From Urechidicola vernalis (GTDB lineage Bacteria; Bacteroidota; Bacteroidia; Flavobacteriales; Flavobacteriaceae): a stretch of 64,000 nt of DNA. The notes beneath the pieces were generated by a model. The model searched no databases. It was not told the origin of the DNA and was given only the letters and a program-made list of their open reading frames with translations. The stretch is from NCBI RefSeq assembly GCF_031846385.1, contig NZ_JAVRHV010000006.1:1-64000 (forward strand), in the 5' to 3' direction. Below are positions 54,085-62,525 of the stretch, piece after piece; the first letter of the stretch is position 1; each line of letters starts with the position of its first letter. A program made the position numbers and the translations under genes.

Positions 54085-54767
54085 TGAGCGAACATATCTT
54101 TATAAACGGACATAAACATGTTTCACATCAACACGAAAGTTATGATGTCGATACCATGAAGAATCGTAGTAAAGAATTTTATAAATGGCTAAACTCAAGA
54201 AGGTCTGTTAGAGAATATTCTGATAAAGAAGTATCCAAAGAGGTTATTGAGAATATTATGATGAGTGCATCAACGGCTCCTTCTGGAGCACACAAGCAAC
54301 CATGGACATTTTGTGCTATTTCTAGTGCCGAAATTAAATCGAAAATTAGAGCAGCAGCAGAAGCTGAAGAAAAAGAAACTTATTCTAAAAGAATGAGTGA
54401 TCGTTGGAGAAAAGATTTAGAACCGTTAGGAACAGATGATAACAAGCCTTTTTTGGAAATTGCACCATGGCTTATTGTAGTGTTCAAAAGGGTTTATGAG
54501 CATGAAAATGGTGAAAAACACAATAATTATTATGTAAATGAATCTGTTGGTATTGCATCTGGTATGTTAATCTCGGCTATTCATAATGCAGGACTAGTTA
54601 CGTTGACACATACACCTAGCCCAATGAATTTTCTTACTAAAGTATTGGAAAGGCCTTCTAACGAGCGACCGTTTCTTTTGCTTCCTGTTGGATACCCAAA
54701 AGAACCTATTTACGTTCCGAACATCGACCGTAAAGGCTTGGATGAAATTAGTGTTTTTTACGAGTAA
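54084..54767 (+). CDS. nitroreductase family protein
   Basis: A 227-residue FMN-dependent oxidoreductase. FMN-binding Arg-Arg in SRRSVREYS and the stretch STAPSGAHKQPWTF near residues 65-78 are typical, as is SVGIASGMLISAIHNAGL near 150-167 and the C-terminal LLLPVGYP. It may be an iodotyrosine-deiodinase-like or general nitroreductase; not determinable. Last gene of the plus-strand run; starts inside the ABC transporter stop (TAATG). Confidence 0.9.
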   Translation: MSEHIFINGHKHVSHQHESYDVDTMKNRSKEFYKWLNSRRSVREYSDKEVSKEVIENIMMSASTAPSGAHKQPWTFCAISSAEIKSKIRAAAEAEEKETYSKRMSDRWRKDLEPLGTDDNKPFLEIAPWLIVVFKRVYEHENGEKHNNYYVNESVGIASGMLISAIHNAGLVTLTHTPSPMNFLTKVLERPSNERPFLLLPVGYPKEPIYVPNIDRKGLDEISVFYE

Positions 54768-54798
54768 AAAGTGAACTTTTAAACAACAACAAAAAATT

Positions 54799-56211
54799 CT
54801 AAGCCCTTTTCAGACCAAGGCTATCAGCTTTAGAAAGCATGAATTGAAATGCCTCATCGTAGTCATTTGCTATTTCACCTTCTAAGATTGCTTCTTTAAT
54901 AGCATCTTTAATTTGGCCTATTTCTCTACATGGTTTTAATTCGAACGTTTTCATTATCAATTCACCAGAAATTGGCGGCTGAAAATTACGAACATGGTCA
55001 CGTTCTTCTACTTCCTTAATTTTTTGACGGACCAATTCAAAGTTTTTATGATAACGCTTGAATTTCTTAGGGTTCTTAGTAGTAATGTCCGCTTCGCATA
55101 AAGTCATTAAACTTTCTATATCTTCACCAGCGTCAAAAATTAAACGTCTTACGGCAGAATCAGTTACTTCAGATGCCAAAACAATTGGGCGAGAACTTAA
55201 TAACACCATCTTTTGAACAAATTTCATCTTATTGTTCAATGGCATTCTTAACCGTTTAAATAGTTTATAAACCATTTTAGAACCTACAAACTCATGCGCA
55301 TGAAAAGTCCAACCTATTTTCTTATCAAATTTCTTTGTTGGCGCCTTTCCAATATCATGCAACAATGCTGCCCAACGAAGCCAAAGATCTTGCGTGTGTT
55401 CAGAAATATTATCAACAACCTCAAAGGTGTGGTAAAAGTTATCTTTATGTTTTTGCCCATCGACATCCTCAACTCCTTTTAATGCTGTAACTTCAGGAAG
55501 GATTTGATTCAATAGATCACATTTATACAATAATAAAAATCCTATTGAAGGCTTTGGTGAAGCAATAATTTTATTCAGTTCATCAACAATTCGTTCCCTT
55601 GTTATAATCTTTAATCGTTCAGAATGTTCAGAGATAGCCAAAAGAGAATCTTCTTCAATTCTAAAATTCAACTGTGTGGCAAATCTAATTGCTCGCATCA
55701 TTCTTAAGGGGTCATCAGAATAAGTAATACCTGGCTCTAATGGTGTTCTTATTATTTTATTTTCTAAATCTTTAATTCCACCAAAAGGATCAAGTAAATC
55801 TCCTCGAGAGTTCTCGTTTAAACTAATGGCCAAGGCGTTAATTGTAAAGTCTCTGCGATTTTGATCATCCTCTAAAGTTCCATTTTCTACTATTGGGTTT
55901 CTACTATCTTCAGCATAAGACTCTCTTCTTGCTCCAACAAATTCAACTTCAATATCGTCGTAGCGTAACATCGCTGTACCATAGGTTTTAAAAACCTGCA
56001 CCTTAGGTTGATTTGGCAATAGCTTAGCAACTTCTTGCGCGAGTTTAATTCCACTTCCAATGGCTACGATATCTACATCTTTTGCAGTTCCTCGTTTTAA
56101 AATAAAATCGCGAACAAATCCACCAATTACATAAGATTCTATACTTAAATTGGTTGAAGCTTTTGAAATAAATTCAAATATAGGATGTGTAATAGCTACA
56201 GAATAATTCAT
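54799..56211 (-). CDS. cca: CCA tRNA nucleotidyltransferase
   Basis: A 470-residue class II polymerase-beta-superfamily enzyme that adds or repairs the tRNA 3' CCA end. Head motif GGFVRDFIL followed by DVDIVAIGSG (catalytic Asp pair), neck motif RRDFTINALAIS, and an HD domain with HDIGKAPTKKF near residues 285-295 that supplies phosphohydrolase or regulatory function. Length fits. It is last in a minus-strand run led by dapD; it lies 14 bp downstream of the threonylcarbamoyl-AMP synthase gene. Confidence 0.95.
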   Translation of the reverse strand: MNYSVAITHPIFEFISKASTNLSIESYVIGGFVRDFILKRGTAKDVDIVAIGSGIKLAQEVAKLLPNQPKVQVFKTYGTAMLRYDDIEVEFVGARRESYAEDSRNPIVENGTLEDDQNRRDFTINALAISLNENSRGDLLDPFGGIKDLENKIIRTPLEPGITYSDDPLRMMRAIRFATQLNFRIEEDSLLAISEHSERLKIITRERIVDELNKIIASPKPSIGFLLLYKCDLLNQILPEVTALKGVEDVDGQKHKDNFYHTFEVVDNISEHTQDLWLRWAALLHDIGKAPTKKFDKKIGWTFHAHEFVGSKMVYKLFKRLRMPLNNKMKFVQKMVLLSSRPIVLASEVTDSAVRRLIFDAGEDIESLMTLCEADITTKNPKKFKRYHKNFELVRQKIKEVEERDHVRNFQPPISGELIMKTFELKPCREIGQIKDAIKEAILEGEIANDYDEAFQFMLSKADSLGLKRA

Positions 56212-56225
56212 AGATTAATGGCTTA

Positions 56226-56783
56226 CTAAGCTCTTAGTACTTCAATTTCTCCAGAAGGTAAGACTTTCACTATTTTTGAAGGTAACTGACTCCCTGAATG
56301 GTTCGGCAAATTTACAACATAGTCTACGCTCTCCAAAATTGCTTTGTCTATTTCTTGAAAAGATTGCGGTGTTGGTTCACCACTAATATTCGCAGAAGTC
56401 GAAACCAATGGCCTGCCAAATCTACGAATCAGTTCTTGACAAAATTCATCCTTAACAATACGGATAGCAACAGTATTATCATCTGCAATGCAATTTTTCG
56501 CTATTCCCTTAGGCTGTGTATAAATAACGGTGGTAGGCCGAGTAGAATTCGCTAAAAAGTCATGTATCTCATTGGTTATTTTTACATAATCCTGAAGCAT
56601 TTCTATCGAATCTACTAATAAGATTAAACTTTTTGAACTGGGCCTTTTCTTTATTTCAAAAATTCTTTGAACTGCATTATTGTCCGTTGCATCACAACCA
56701 ATTCCCCATACAGTATCTGTAGGATAAAGCAAGGTATTGCCTTTGTTCAGAAATAAAACTACTTTTTTAAATTCTTCATTCAT
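56226..56783 (-). CDS. L-threonylcarbamoyladenylate synthase (Sua5/YciO type)
   Basis: A 185-residue protein from the ATG at 56783 (TTG at 56804 is less likely). It makes threonylcarbamoyl-AMP for t6A at tRNA position 37. Motifs TLLYPTDTVWGIGCDA, KKRPSSKSL and PLVSTSANISGEPTP are diagnostic. Short form without the Sua5 C-terminal domain. Located in the dapD-GT2-sua5-cca run, where cca also works on tRNA. Confidence 0.92.
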   Translation of the reverse strand: MNEEFKKVVLFLNKGNTLLYPTDTVWGIGCDATDNNAVQRIFEIKKRPSSKSLILLVDSIEMLQDYVKITNEIHDFLANSTRPTTVIYTQPKGIAKNCIADDNTVAIRIVKDEFCQELIRRFGRPLVSTSANISGEPTPQSFQEIDKAILESVDYVVNLPNHSGSQLPSKIVKVLPSGEIEVLRA

Positions 56784-56831
56784 TGGACAATTTTTTTGTT
56801 TCAATACATGAATTATGGCTGTGTAGAATTG

Positions 56832-57581
56832 CTAGCGCAAATTATGATTTAATAACCACAACTTAATAAACCTGGTTAGAACACCATAGGATTGTGTCAC
56901 CGCAATTACAAATCCAGGAAAGCCATCTAAAATTCCTAACCTAATAAAATAATGAATAAAAAATCGAGCAATTGGTTTTACAAAAATATGAAAAGCATTT
57001 ACCTTCTTATTCTTTCGTTTTAATTGCTCGGCTTGCAACCAAGCATATTGATTTAATTTATTGATATAATGATCAAACCCCCTGTAAGAATAATGCTCTA
57101 ATTTACTTTTAAAGAAACCTAATTTACCGTTTGCTTTTATAACTTCATGCACTAAGTTACCATTATATCTACAGAAATTCCTGTTAAACAAACGAGCAAC
57201 TTTATCTCGTTGCCAACCACTATATTTTATTTTTCTTCCGCCAAAATAAAAGGTTCTATACACATAAAACCCTACAAAATCCTTTGGGTCTTTTAGAGCA
57301 TTTAATATTTCAACTTCTAAATTAGGAGTAACACGTTCATCGGCATCTAAAAGGTAAATCCAATCATTTTCAGCCTGATCTATTGCAAAATTCTTCTGTG
57401 AAGAAAAATCATCAAATTCTCTCTGAATTAAACGAATGTCATACTGTTCTGCCAACTCTACCGTTCTATCAGTACTGAAGGAATCAATAACAATTATCTC
57501 ATCAGCAAAACTAACGGACTTTATAGCATCTTCAATATGTATTTCCTCGTTAAAGGTTGGTATTATAGCAGTTACTTTCAA
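56832..57581 (-). CDS. glycosyltransferase family 2 (WaaE/KdtX-like), TTG start
   Basis: A 249-residue inverting glycosyltransferase. N-terminal VTAIIPTFNEEIHIEDAI, the nucleotide-sugar motif IIVIDSFSTDRTVE, and the metal motif LLDADERVTPNLEVEI are those of the WaaE/KdtX group that add sugars to the lipopolysaccharide core. The start appears to be TTG at 57581: no in-frame ATG is available between the dapD stop and the conserved N-terminus. It lies 22 bp downstream of dapD on the same strand. Acceptor is unknown. Confidence 0.88.
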   Translation of the reverse strand: MKVTAIIPTFNEEIHIEDAIKSVSFADEIIVIDSFSTDRTVELAEQYDIRLIQREFDDFSSQKNFAIDQAENDWIYLLDADERVTPNLEVEILNALKDPKDFVGFYVYRTFYFGGRKIKYSGWQRDKVARLFNRNFCRYNGNLVHEVIKANGKLGFFKSKLEHYSYRGFDHYINKLNQYAWLQAEQLKRKNKKVNAFHIFVKPIARFFIHYFIRLGILDGFPGFVIAVTQSYGVLTRFIKLWLLNHNLR

Positions 57582-57603
57582 GTGTTCTTTTTCAAATATA
57601 AAA

Positions 57604-58419
57604 TTAAACCGCTACATTATTTTCGCGAAGTGCATCATTTAATGATGTTTTCTTATTTGTACTTTCTTTTCTTTTTCCAATAATTAAGGCACAAGGTACA
57701 TTAAATGTTCCAGATTTAAACTTCTTTGGATATGATCCCGGAATAACAACAGATCTCGCTGGGACCCTTCCTTTCATTTCTATAGGCTCATCACCTGTTA
57801 CATCAATAATTTTCGTGCTCATTGTCAAAACAACATTTGCTCCAAGGACTGCTTCCTTTTCTACTCGCACTCCTTCAACAACAATACAACGAGATCCTAC
57901 AAAAACATCATCTTCTATAATTACTGGTGCTGCTTGTAATGGCTCTAATACACCTCCAATACCAACACCACCACTTAAATGTACATTTTTCCCAATTTGA
58001 GCGCAACTACCTACAGTTGCCCAAGTATCTACCATAGTTCCTTCGTCTACATAAGCACCTATATTTACATAACTTGGCATTAATATAGTACCTGAAGAAA
58101 TATAGGATCCATGTCTCGCTACTGCATGTGGTACTACTCTAATTCCTCGTTCAGCATAATTCTTTTTTAATGGAATTTTATCATGATATTCGAAGATACC
58201 AACTTCTAAAGTTTCCATTTTCTGAATAGGAAAATACATTACAACAGCTTTTTTTACCCATTCATTAACTTGCCATCCTCCTTCAATTGGTTCAGCAACT
58301 CTTAAACTTCCTTTATCTAATAAATCAACTACCTCTCTTATCGTATTTTGAGTTGACACTTCTTTTAATAATTCACGGTTTTCCCATGCATTTTCAATAA
58401 TCTGTTGAATTCCTTTCAT
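57604..58419 (-). CDS. dapD: tetrahydrodipicolinate N-succinyltransferase
   Basis: A 271-residue enzyme of the succinylase branch of lysine/diaminopimelate synthesis. It succinylates tetrahydrodipicolinate with succinyl-CoA. The N-terminal helical domain is followed by the left-handed beta-helix with hexapeptide repeats (GSYISSGTILMPS, VGSCAQIGKNVHLSGGVGIGG, VFVGSRCIVVEGVRV). Motif RVVPHAVARHGSYIS is typical. It heads a minus-strand run and diverges from ruvX. A TATCTTTG box lies upstream at 58441. Confidence 0.95.
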   Translation of the reverse strand: MKGIQQIIENAWENRELLKEVSTQNTIREVVDLLDKGSLRVAEPIEGGWQVNEWVKKAVVMYFPIQKMETLEVGIFEYHDKIPLKKNYAERGIRVVPHAVARHGSYISSGTILMPSYVNIGAYVDEGTMVDTWATVGSCAQIGKNVHLSGGVGIGGVLEPLQAAPVIIEDDVFVGSRCIVVEGVRVEKEAVLGANVVLTMSTKIIDVTGDEPIEMKGRVPARSVVIPGSYPKKFKSGTFNVPCALIIGKRKESTNKKTSLNDALRENNVAV

Positions 58420-58440
58420 TCCATTAAAAAATTAGAAATA

Positions 58441-58448
58441 CAAAGATA
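58441..58448 (-). promoter_or_regulatory. -7 promoter box for dapD run
   Basis: TATCTTTG on the minus strand, full match, 21 bp before the dapD ATG. No -33 TTG in range. Confidence 0.4.
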
Positions 58449-58498
58449 ATTATCCCTAATAAATTATTCTTCATAAAAGCACTTTTATTTATTAGTAG

Positions 58499-58506
58499 TA
58501 TTTTTG
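58499..58506 (+). promoter_or_regulatory. -7 promoter box for ruvX
   Basis: TATTTTTG, full match to TAnnTTTG, 18 bp before the preferred ATG at 58525; the TTG at 58504 lies inside the box, which argues against it as a start. Confidence 0.35.
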
Positions 58507-58524
58507 TATCAAAATAATGGTAAA

Positions 58525-58935
58525 ATGGGAAGATTACTCGCAATAGATTACGGAAAAATAAGAACGGGTATTGCCATTACGGACGAATTAAAACTGATTG
58601 CCTCTGGGCTTACTACGGTAAATACCAAAGAGTTATTTTCGTTTTTAAATTCCTATTTATCAAAAGAAAAAGTTGACGCAATTATTGTTGGAGAACCCAA
58701 GCAAATGAACAATACTCCGAGTGAAAGTGAAGCGTTGATTATTCCATTTTTAAAAAAGCTAAATTTAACGTTTCCAAAAACTCCTGTAAAAAGGGTCGAT
58801 GAAAGATTTACATCAAAAATAGCTTTTCAAAGTATGATTGATAGCGGGCTTGGAAAAAAACAGCGAAAAAATAAGGCGTTAATTGATGAAATTAGTGCTA
58901 CAATTATTTTACAAACATATTTAGATCAAAAGTAA
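58525..58935 (+). CDS. ruvX: Holliday junction resolvase-like RuvX/YqgF
   Basis: A 136-residue RNase H-fold nuclease of the YqgF family, involved in pre-16S rRNA processing and annotated as a putative Holliday junction resolvase. N-terminal LLAIDYGKIRTGIAITDE has the first catalytic Asp; IIVGEPKQMN the second motif; VKRVDERFTSKIA and the C-terminal DEISATIILQTYL complete the set. ATG 58525 is chosen over TTG 58504. Confidence 0.93.
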   Translation: MGRLLAIDYGKIRTGIAITDELKLIASGLTTVNTKELFSFLNSYLSKEKVDAIIVGEPKQMNNTPSESEALIIPFLKKLNLTFPKTPVKRVDERFTSKIAFQSMIDSGLGKKQRKNKALIDEISATIILQTYLDQK

Positions 58936-58937
58936 TT

Positions 58938-59627
58938 ATGAACTTATTTAGAAGCATATATGTTTATATAAAACGTAAAAACAGGGTTTATTCAAAAAAT
59001 AAGATTGTTGTAGTTGAAAAGGAACAATTGAAAAACACTGAATTTGTAATAGTTGCCGACGATTGTTGGGGTGCTGCCGTATATCAATGGTATGGACGTT
59101 CTTACAACAGTCCCTTTGCTGGCGTTGGAATTTATGGCGATTGCTTCATTAAATTGCTATCGGATTTTGACGAATACATGAAGAAGGAGTTGAAATTTGT
59201 TACCGAAACTAAATACCCTCAAAGACCCCTTAACTACCCTATGGCGCTTTTAGGTGATGTAGAGTTACATTTTACGCATTACAAAACCAAAGAAGATGCT
59301 GGCACCAAATGGGAAAGACGCACACAAAGAATGTTAGAGGTAACTGATAAGGACAACTACTTTTTTAAAATGAGCGATGTTTGGGGAGCCTCTGAAGAGA
59401 ACTATGAAGCCTTTCACAAACTCCCATTTAAAAACAAGGTTTCATATATTCCTAAAAACAAAAAAGACCATAAACTAGAAAATCAAGTAGGTATTGTAGA
59501 GCCTCATAAGGTTTATAAAACTACCGTGCCAAATGGTGTAAAACTTTTCAAAATTTCCTTCTTGTATTTCGATTTAACAGAATGGTTGTTAAACAAAAAA
59601 GTAGTTAGAACCCGATTTAAATCTTAA
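58938..59627 (+). CDS. DUF1919 (exopolysaccharide-biosynthesis type) protein
   Basis: A 229-residue protein of the DUF1919 family, whose members occur in polysaccharide clusters and are thought to be glycosyltransferase- or acyltransferase-like. Diagnostic stretch FVIVADDCWGAAVYQWYGRSYNSPFAGVGIYGDCFIKLL near residues 35-73 and YPMALLGDVELHFTHY near 95-110. No signal peptide or membrane helix. It starts 2 bp after the ruvX stop, so it sits in the operon that otherwise holds ruvX, def and mazG; see findings. Confidence 0.82.
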   Translation: MNLFRSIYVYIKRKNRVYSKNKIVVVEKEQLKNTEFVIVADDCWGAAVYQWYGRSYNSPFAGVGIYGDCFIKLLSDFDEYMKKELKFVTETKYPQRPLNYPMALLGDVELHFTHYKTKEDAGTKWERRTQRMLEVTDKDNYFFKMSDVWGASEENYEAFHKLPFKNKVSYIPKNKKDHKLENQVGIVEPHKVYKTTVPNGVKLFKISFLYFDLTEWLLNKKVVRTRFKS

Positions 59628-59653
59628 TCTAAATCTAGATATAAAACTTCTTA

Positions 59654-59680
59654 TTGTTTCTATCTAAAATCGTACTTTTG
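59654..59680 (+). promoter_or_regulatory. promoter before def
   Basis: TTG (59654-59656), 16-bp spacer and TACTTTTG (59673-59680), 20 bp before the def ATG. It suggests that def to mazG can be transcribed independently of ruvX and DUF1919. Confidence 0.55.
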
Positions 59681-59700
59681 CAACCGATAAAAATTAAAAA

Positions 59701-60288
59701 ATGATATTACCTATAATTGCATACGGAGATCCTGTTTTAAGAAAAGTTGGAGCAGATATTGATGCATCTTATCCAAATTTGTCAGAGTTAATTGAAAATA
59801 TGTGGCAAACAATGGAGAACGCTCATGGAGTTGGATTAGCAGCGCCTCAAATTGGAAAAGCAATTCGTATCTTTTTAGTTGATACTACTCCGTTTGCAGA
59901 TGATGAAGATTTAAGTGAAGAAGAACGAACATTTTTAGGTGAATTTAAAAAAGTATTTATCAATGCCAAAATTACCAGCGAAACCGGTGATGAATGGGTT
60001 TTTAATGAAGGATGTCTTAGTATTCCTGATGTTAGAGAAGATGTTTTTAGACATGAAAATTTAACAATTGAGTATTTGAATGAGAACTTTGAACCTCAAA
60101 AAGATGAATTGAAAGGGTTGGCAGCAAGAGTTGTTCAGCACGAATATGATCATATTGAAGGTATCTTATTCACCGACAAACTATCGTCTTTAAAAAAGCG
60201 ACTGATAAAGAAGAAATTAGAGAATATATCAAAAGGAAAAATAAAATCGGATTATAGAATGCGTTTCTACAATCCTAAGAAAAGATAA
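59701..60288 (+). CDS. def: peptide deformylase
   Basis: A 195-residue metalloenzyme that removes the formyl group from nascent proteins. The three motifs are intact: GVGLAAPQIG near residues 46-55, EGCLSIPD near 103-110 with the metal-binding Cys, and QHEYDHIEG near 150-158 with the catalytic Glu and two His. Complete. Followed after 5 bp by DUF5606 and mazG. Confidence 0.97.
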   Translation: MILPIIAYGDPVLRKVGADIDASYPNLSELIENMWQTMENAHGVGLAAPQIGKAIRIFLVDTTPFADDEDLSEEERTFLGEFKKVFINAKITSETGDEWVFNEGCLSIPDVREDVFRHENLTIEYLNENFEPQKDELKGLAARVVQHEYDHIEGILFTDKLSSLKKRLIKKKLENISKGKIKSDYRMRFYNPKKR

Positions 60289-60293
60289 CACAT

Positions 60294-60713
60294 ATGAGTT
60301 TAGAAAAAGTAATTTCAGTTACAGGAAAACCAGGGTTGTATGAAATCATTGCACAATCTAAAGGAGGTATTATTGTAGAATCAATGTTGGACAAGAAACG
60401 TTTTCCAATAAATGCAATGCACAATGTAAGCGTATTAGATAATATTGCAATCTATACTTACGAAGAAGAAATTCCTTTAAAATTTGTTTTAAAATCAATT
60501 TTTGACAAAGAGGAAGGAAAGGAAAGTATCAGCCCTAAAGACAGTAGTGCAAAATTAACGGCATACTTTTCAGAAGTCTTACCAAATTATGATGATGAGC
60601 GAGTATATCCATCAAACATCAAGAAAGTATTACAATGGTATAACTTATTGGTAAAAAACAATTTCGATTTCAGCACAATAACTGAAGACGAAGAGACTGA
60701 AACCGAAGCATAG
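60294..60713 (+). CDS. DUF5606 family protein
   Basis: A 139-residue cytosolic protein of the DUF5606 family known from Bacteroidota. N-terminal ISVTGKPGLYEIIAQSKGGIIVESMLDKKRFPI is diagnostic; C-terminal part is acidic. Its position between def and mazG (gaps 5 bp and 0 bp) recurs in Flavobacteriia by my recollection. Function unknown; the placement hints at a housekeeping, translation- or nucleotide-linked role, by inference only. Confidence 0.88.
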   Translation: MSLEKVISVTGKPGLYEIIAQSKGGIIVESMLDKKRFPINAMHNVSVLDNIAIYTYEEEIPLKFVLKSIFDKEEGKESISPKDSSAKLTAYFSEVLPNYDDERVYPSNIKKVLQWYNLLVKNNFDFSTITEDEETETEA

Positions 60714-61493
60714 ATGAATTCAAGATCGCAACAACTAAAGGCCATAGATAGATTATTAACTATAATGGACGAGTTGCGTGAAAAATGTCCATGGGACAAA
60801 AAACAGACACTGCAATCATTGCGTCATTTAACCATAGAAGAAACCTATGAGTTGGGTGACGCAATTTTAGATAATGACCTTAACGAGGTAAAAAAAGAGT
60901 TAGGCGATTTATTACTTCATATTATTTTTTATGCCAAGATAGGTTCTGAAACCGATGATTTTGACATTGCAGATGTAGCTCACGAAATTTCAGAAAAATT
61001 GATCCACCGTCATCCTCATATATATGGAGATGTAGATGTAAAAGACGAAGAAGAAGTTAAGCGAAATTGGGAAAAATTAAAACTTAAAGAGGGTAAAACT
61101 TCAGTTTTAGAAGGCGTTCCTCGTTCTTTACCTGCGATGGTAAAAGCAAATAGAATTCAAGATAAAGTTGCCGGTGTAGGATTTGATTGGGAACATCCAG
61201 AACAAGTATGGGAAAAAGTTCAAGAAGAACTTTCTGAATTGAATGAAGAAGTTAAAAATGACCATCAAAATAATATTGAAGCAGAATTTGGTGATGTGTT
61301 ATTTTCCATGATTAATTATGCTCGATTTATAAACGTAAATCCTGAAAATGCTCTAGAACGCACCAATAAAAAGTTTATTAAACGTTTTCAATTTTTAGAA
61401 GAAGCCGCTAAAAAAGAAGGAAAAGAACTTTCAGATATGACATTGGCCGAAATGGATGTTTACTGGAATGCTTCTAAAAAAATCCATAAATAA
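60714..61493 (+). CDS. mazG: nucleoside triphosphate pyrophosphohydrolase
   Basis: A 259-residue MazG with two MazG domains. The first has EETYELGDAI and KKELGDLLLHIIF (ExxE...ExxD motif), the second EELSELNEEV and EAEFGDVLFSMINYA. It hydrolyses NTPs to NMP and PPi, clearing aberrant or excess nucleotides. N-terminal LREKCPWDKKQTLQSLRHL is typical of the full-length form. The start abuts the DUF5606 stop directly. Confidence 0.95.
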   Translation: MNSRSQQLKAIDRLLTIMDELREKCPWDKKQTLQSLRHLTIEETYELGDAILDNDLNEVKKELGDLLLHIIFYAKIGSETDDFDIADVAHEISEKLIHRHPHIYGDVDVKDEEEVKRNWEKLKLKEGKTSVLEGVPRSLPAMVKANRIQDKVAGVGFDWEHPEQVWEKVQEELSELNEEVKNDHQNNIEAEFGDVLFSMINYARFINVNPENALERTNKKFIKRFQFLEEAAKKEGKELSDMTLAEMDVYWNASKKIHK

Positions 61494-61495
61494 TT

Positions 61496-62023
61496 ATGGA
61501 CTTCTTTATTAGACAAGAAGTACAACAAGATTACCCATTCGTTTTTGATCTTATTAAAAAAGCATTCGAAAACGACCCTCATTCGGATAACAAAGAACAA
61601 CATATTGTAGATAGATTAAGAAGATCTTCATCTTTTATCCCTGAATTATCTTTAGTTGCAGTCTCTAGCAATAAAATAGTTGGTAATATTTTAATGACTC
61701 CAATAAAGATAAAAAATAAAACTTCAGATTTTAAATCTTTGGCACTTGCACCAGTTTCGGTAACTCCCGATTTTCAAAACCAAGGTATTGGTAGCAAACT
61801 AATATTAGTCGCACATGAAATTGCCTTAAATTTAGGATTTGAATCAGTTGTGGTTATAGGTCATGAGAACTATTATCCAAAATTTGGATATAAAAAAGCA
61901 AGAGATTTCAATATTTCAGTTCCCTTTGAAGTTCCAGATGAAAACTGTATGGCCATTGAATTACATAAAGATTCCTTAAAAAACGTCTATGGAATGGTGG
62001 TTTACCCTTCTGAGTTTATATAG
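61496..62023 (+). CDS. GNAT family N-acetyltransferase (YhbS-like)
   Basis: A 175-residue GNAT with N-terminal RQEVQQDYPFVFDLIKKAFEN, acetyl-CoA loop FQNQGIGSKL and motif B HENYYPKFGYKKA, in the order seen in YhbS-type predicted acetyltransferases. Starts 2 bp after the mazG stop. Substrate unknown. Confidence 0.88.
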   Translation: MDFFIRQEVQQDYPFVFDLIKKAFENDPHSDNKEQHIVDRLRRSSSFIPELSLVAVSSNKIVGNILMTPIKIKNKTSDFKSLALAPVSVTPDFQNQGIGSKLILVAHEIALNLGFESVVVIGHENYYPKFGYKKARDFNISVPFEVPDENCMAIELHKDSLKNVYGMVVYPSEFI

Positions 62024-62051
62024 TAAAAAACCATTACAAAGAAATAAATTC

Positions 62052-62079
62052 TTATTTTTCAAGTCTAATTGAAAAATAA
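62052..62079. repeat. 11-bp inverted repeat abutting a start codon
   Basis: TTATTTTTCAA (62052-62062) and TTGAAAAATAA (62069-62079) with loop GTCTAA; the right arm ends directly before the ATG at 62080. It overlaps a weak -7-like TATTTTTC. Possible operator or translation-controlling hairpin. Confidence 0.5.
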
Positions 62080-62475
62080 ATGAAAAAATCAACAATAATT
62101 GGGACGCTTCTTTTAGTTTGCCTCTTAATAGTTCCAGGATGTACTTCTGGTGCGGGAAAAAACATAAATGATACTAAATTAAGACACGTCGTCCTTTTCA
62201 AGTTTAAAGATTCCGCAACAAAAGAAGAGGTTAAGGTGGCGAATGATGCGTTTTTGGCGTTACCTGATAGAATTGCTGAAATCAAAGAATTTGAATGGGG
62301 ATTGAATAATAGCCCTGAAAATCATCATCAAGGCCTGACTCACTGCTATATCCTAACTTTTGAATCTGAGGAAGACCTTGCCGTTTATTTGCCACATCCA
62401 GACCACAAAGCATTTGGCGAAATTTTAGGACCTATTCTAGACAAAGTAGTAGTTGTAGATTATTGGACTAAATAA
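62080..62475 (+). CDS. Dabb-domain lipoprotein
   Basis: A 131-residue protein with a lipoprotein signal (LLIVPGC lipobox, Cys near residue 24) followed by a stress-responsive A/B-barrel (Dabb) domain: KLRHVVLFKFKDSATKEEV, IKEFEWGLNNSPENHHQGLTHCYILTFES and HKAFGEILGPILDKVVVVDYW. Dabb proteins form dimeric alpha/beta barrels; their function is usually unknown. The export of this one to the envelope as a lipoprotein is less common among the intracellular members. Confidence 0.88.
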   Translation: MKKSTIIGTLLLVCLLIVPGCTSGAGKNINDTKLRHVVLFKFKDSATKEEVKVANDAFLALPDRIAEIKEFEWGLNNSPENHHQGLTHCYILTFESEEDLAVYLPHPDHKAFGEILGPILDKVVVVDYWTK

Positions 62476-62487
62476 AAAAGATTAAAT

Positions 62488-62521
62488 AAAAGAACCAATT
62501 AGTAAACTAATTGGTTCTTTT
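62488..62521. terminator. bidirectional intrinsic terminator
   Basis: AAAAGAACCAATTAG / CTAATTGGTTCTTTT, 15 perfect pairs with loop TAAA. It separates the convergent Dabb lipoprotein and lon genes. Confidence 0.92.
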
Positions 62522-62525
62522 ATTA

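Noticed and set aside
54772..54786. Small hairpin AAAAG-TGAA-CTTTT between the nitroreductase and cca genes
   Set aside because: Only five A/T-rich pairs; too weak to call a terminator.
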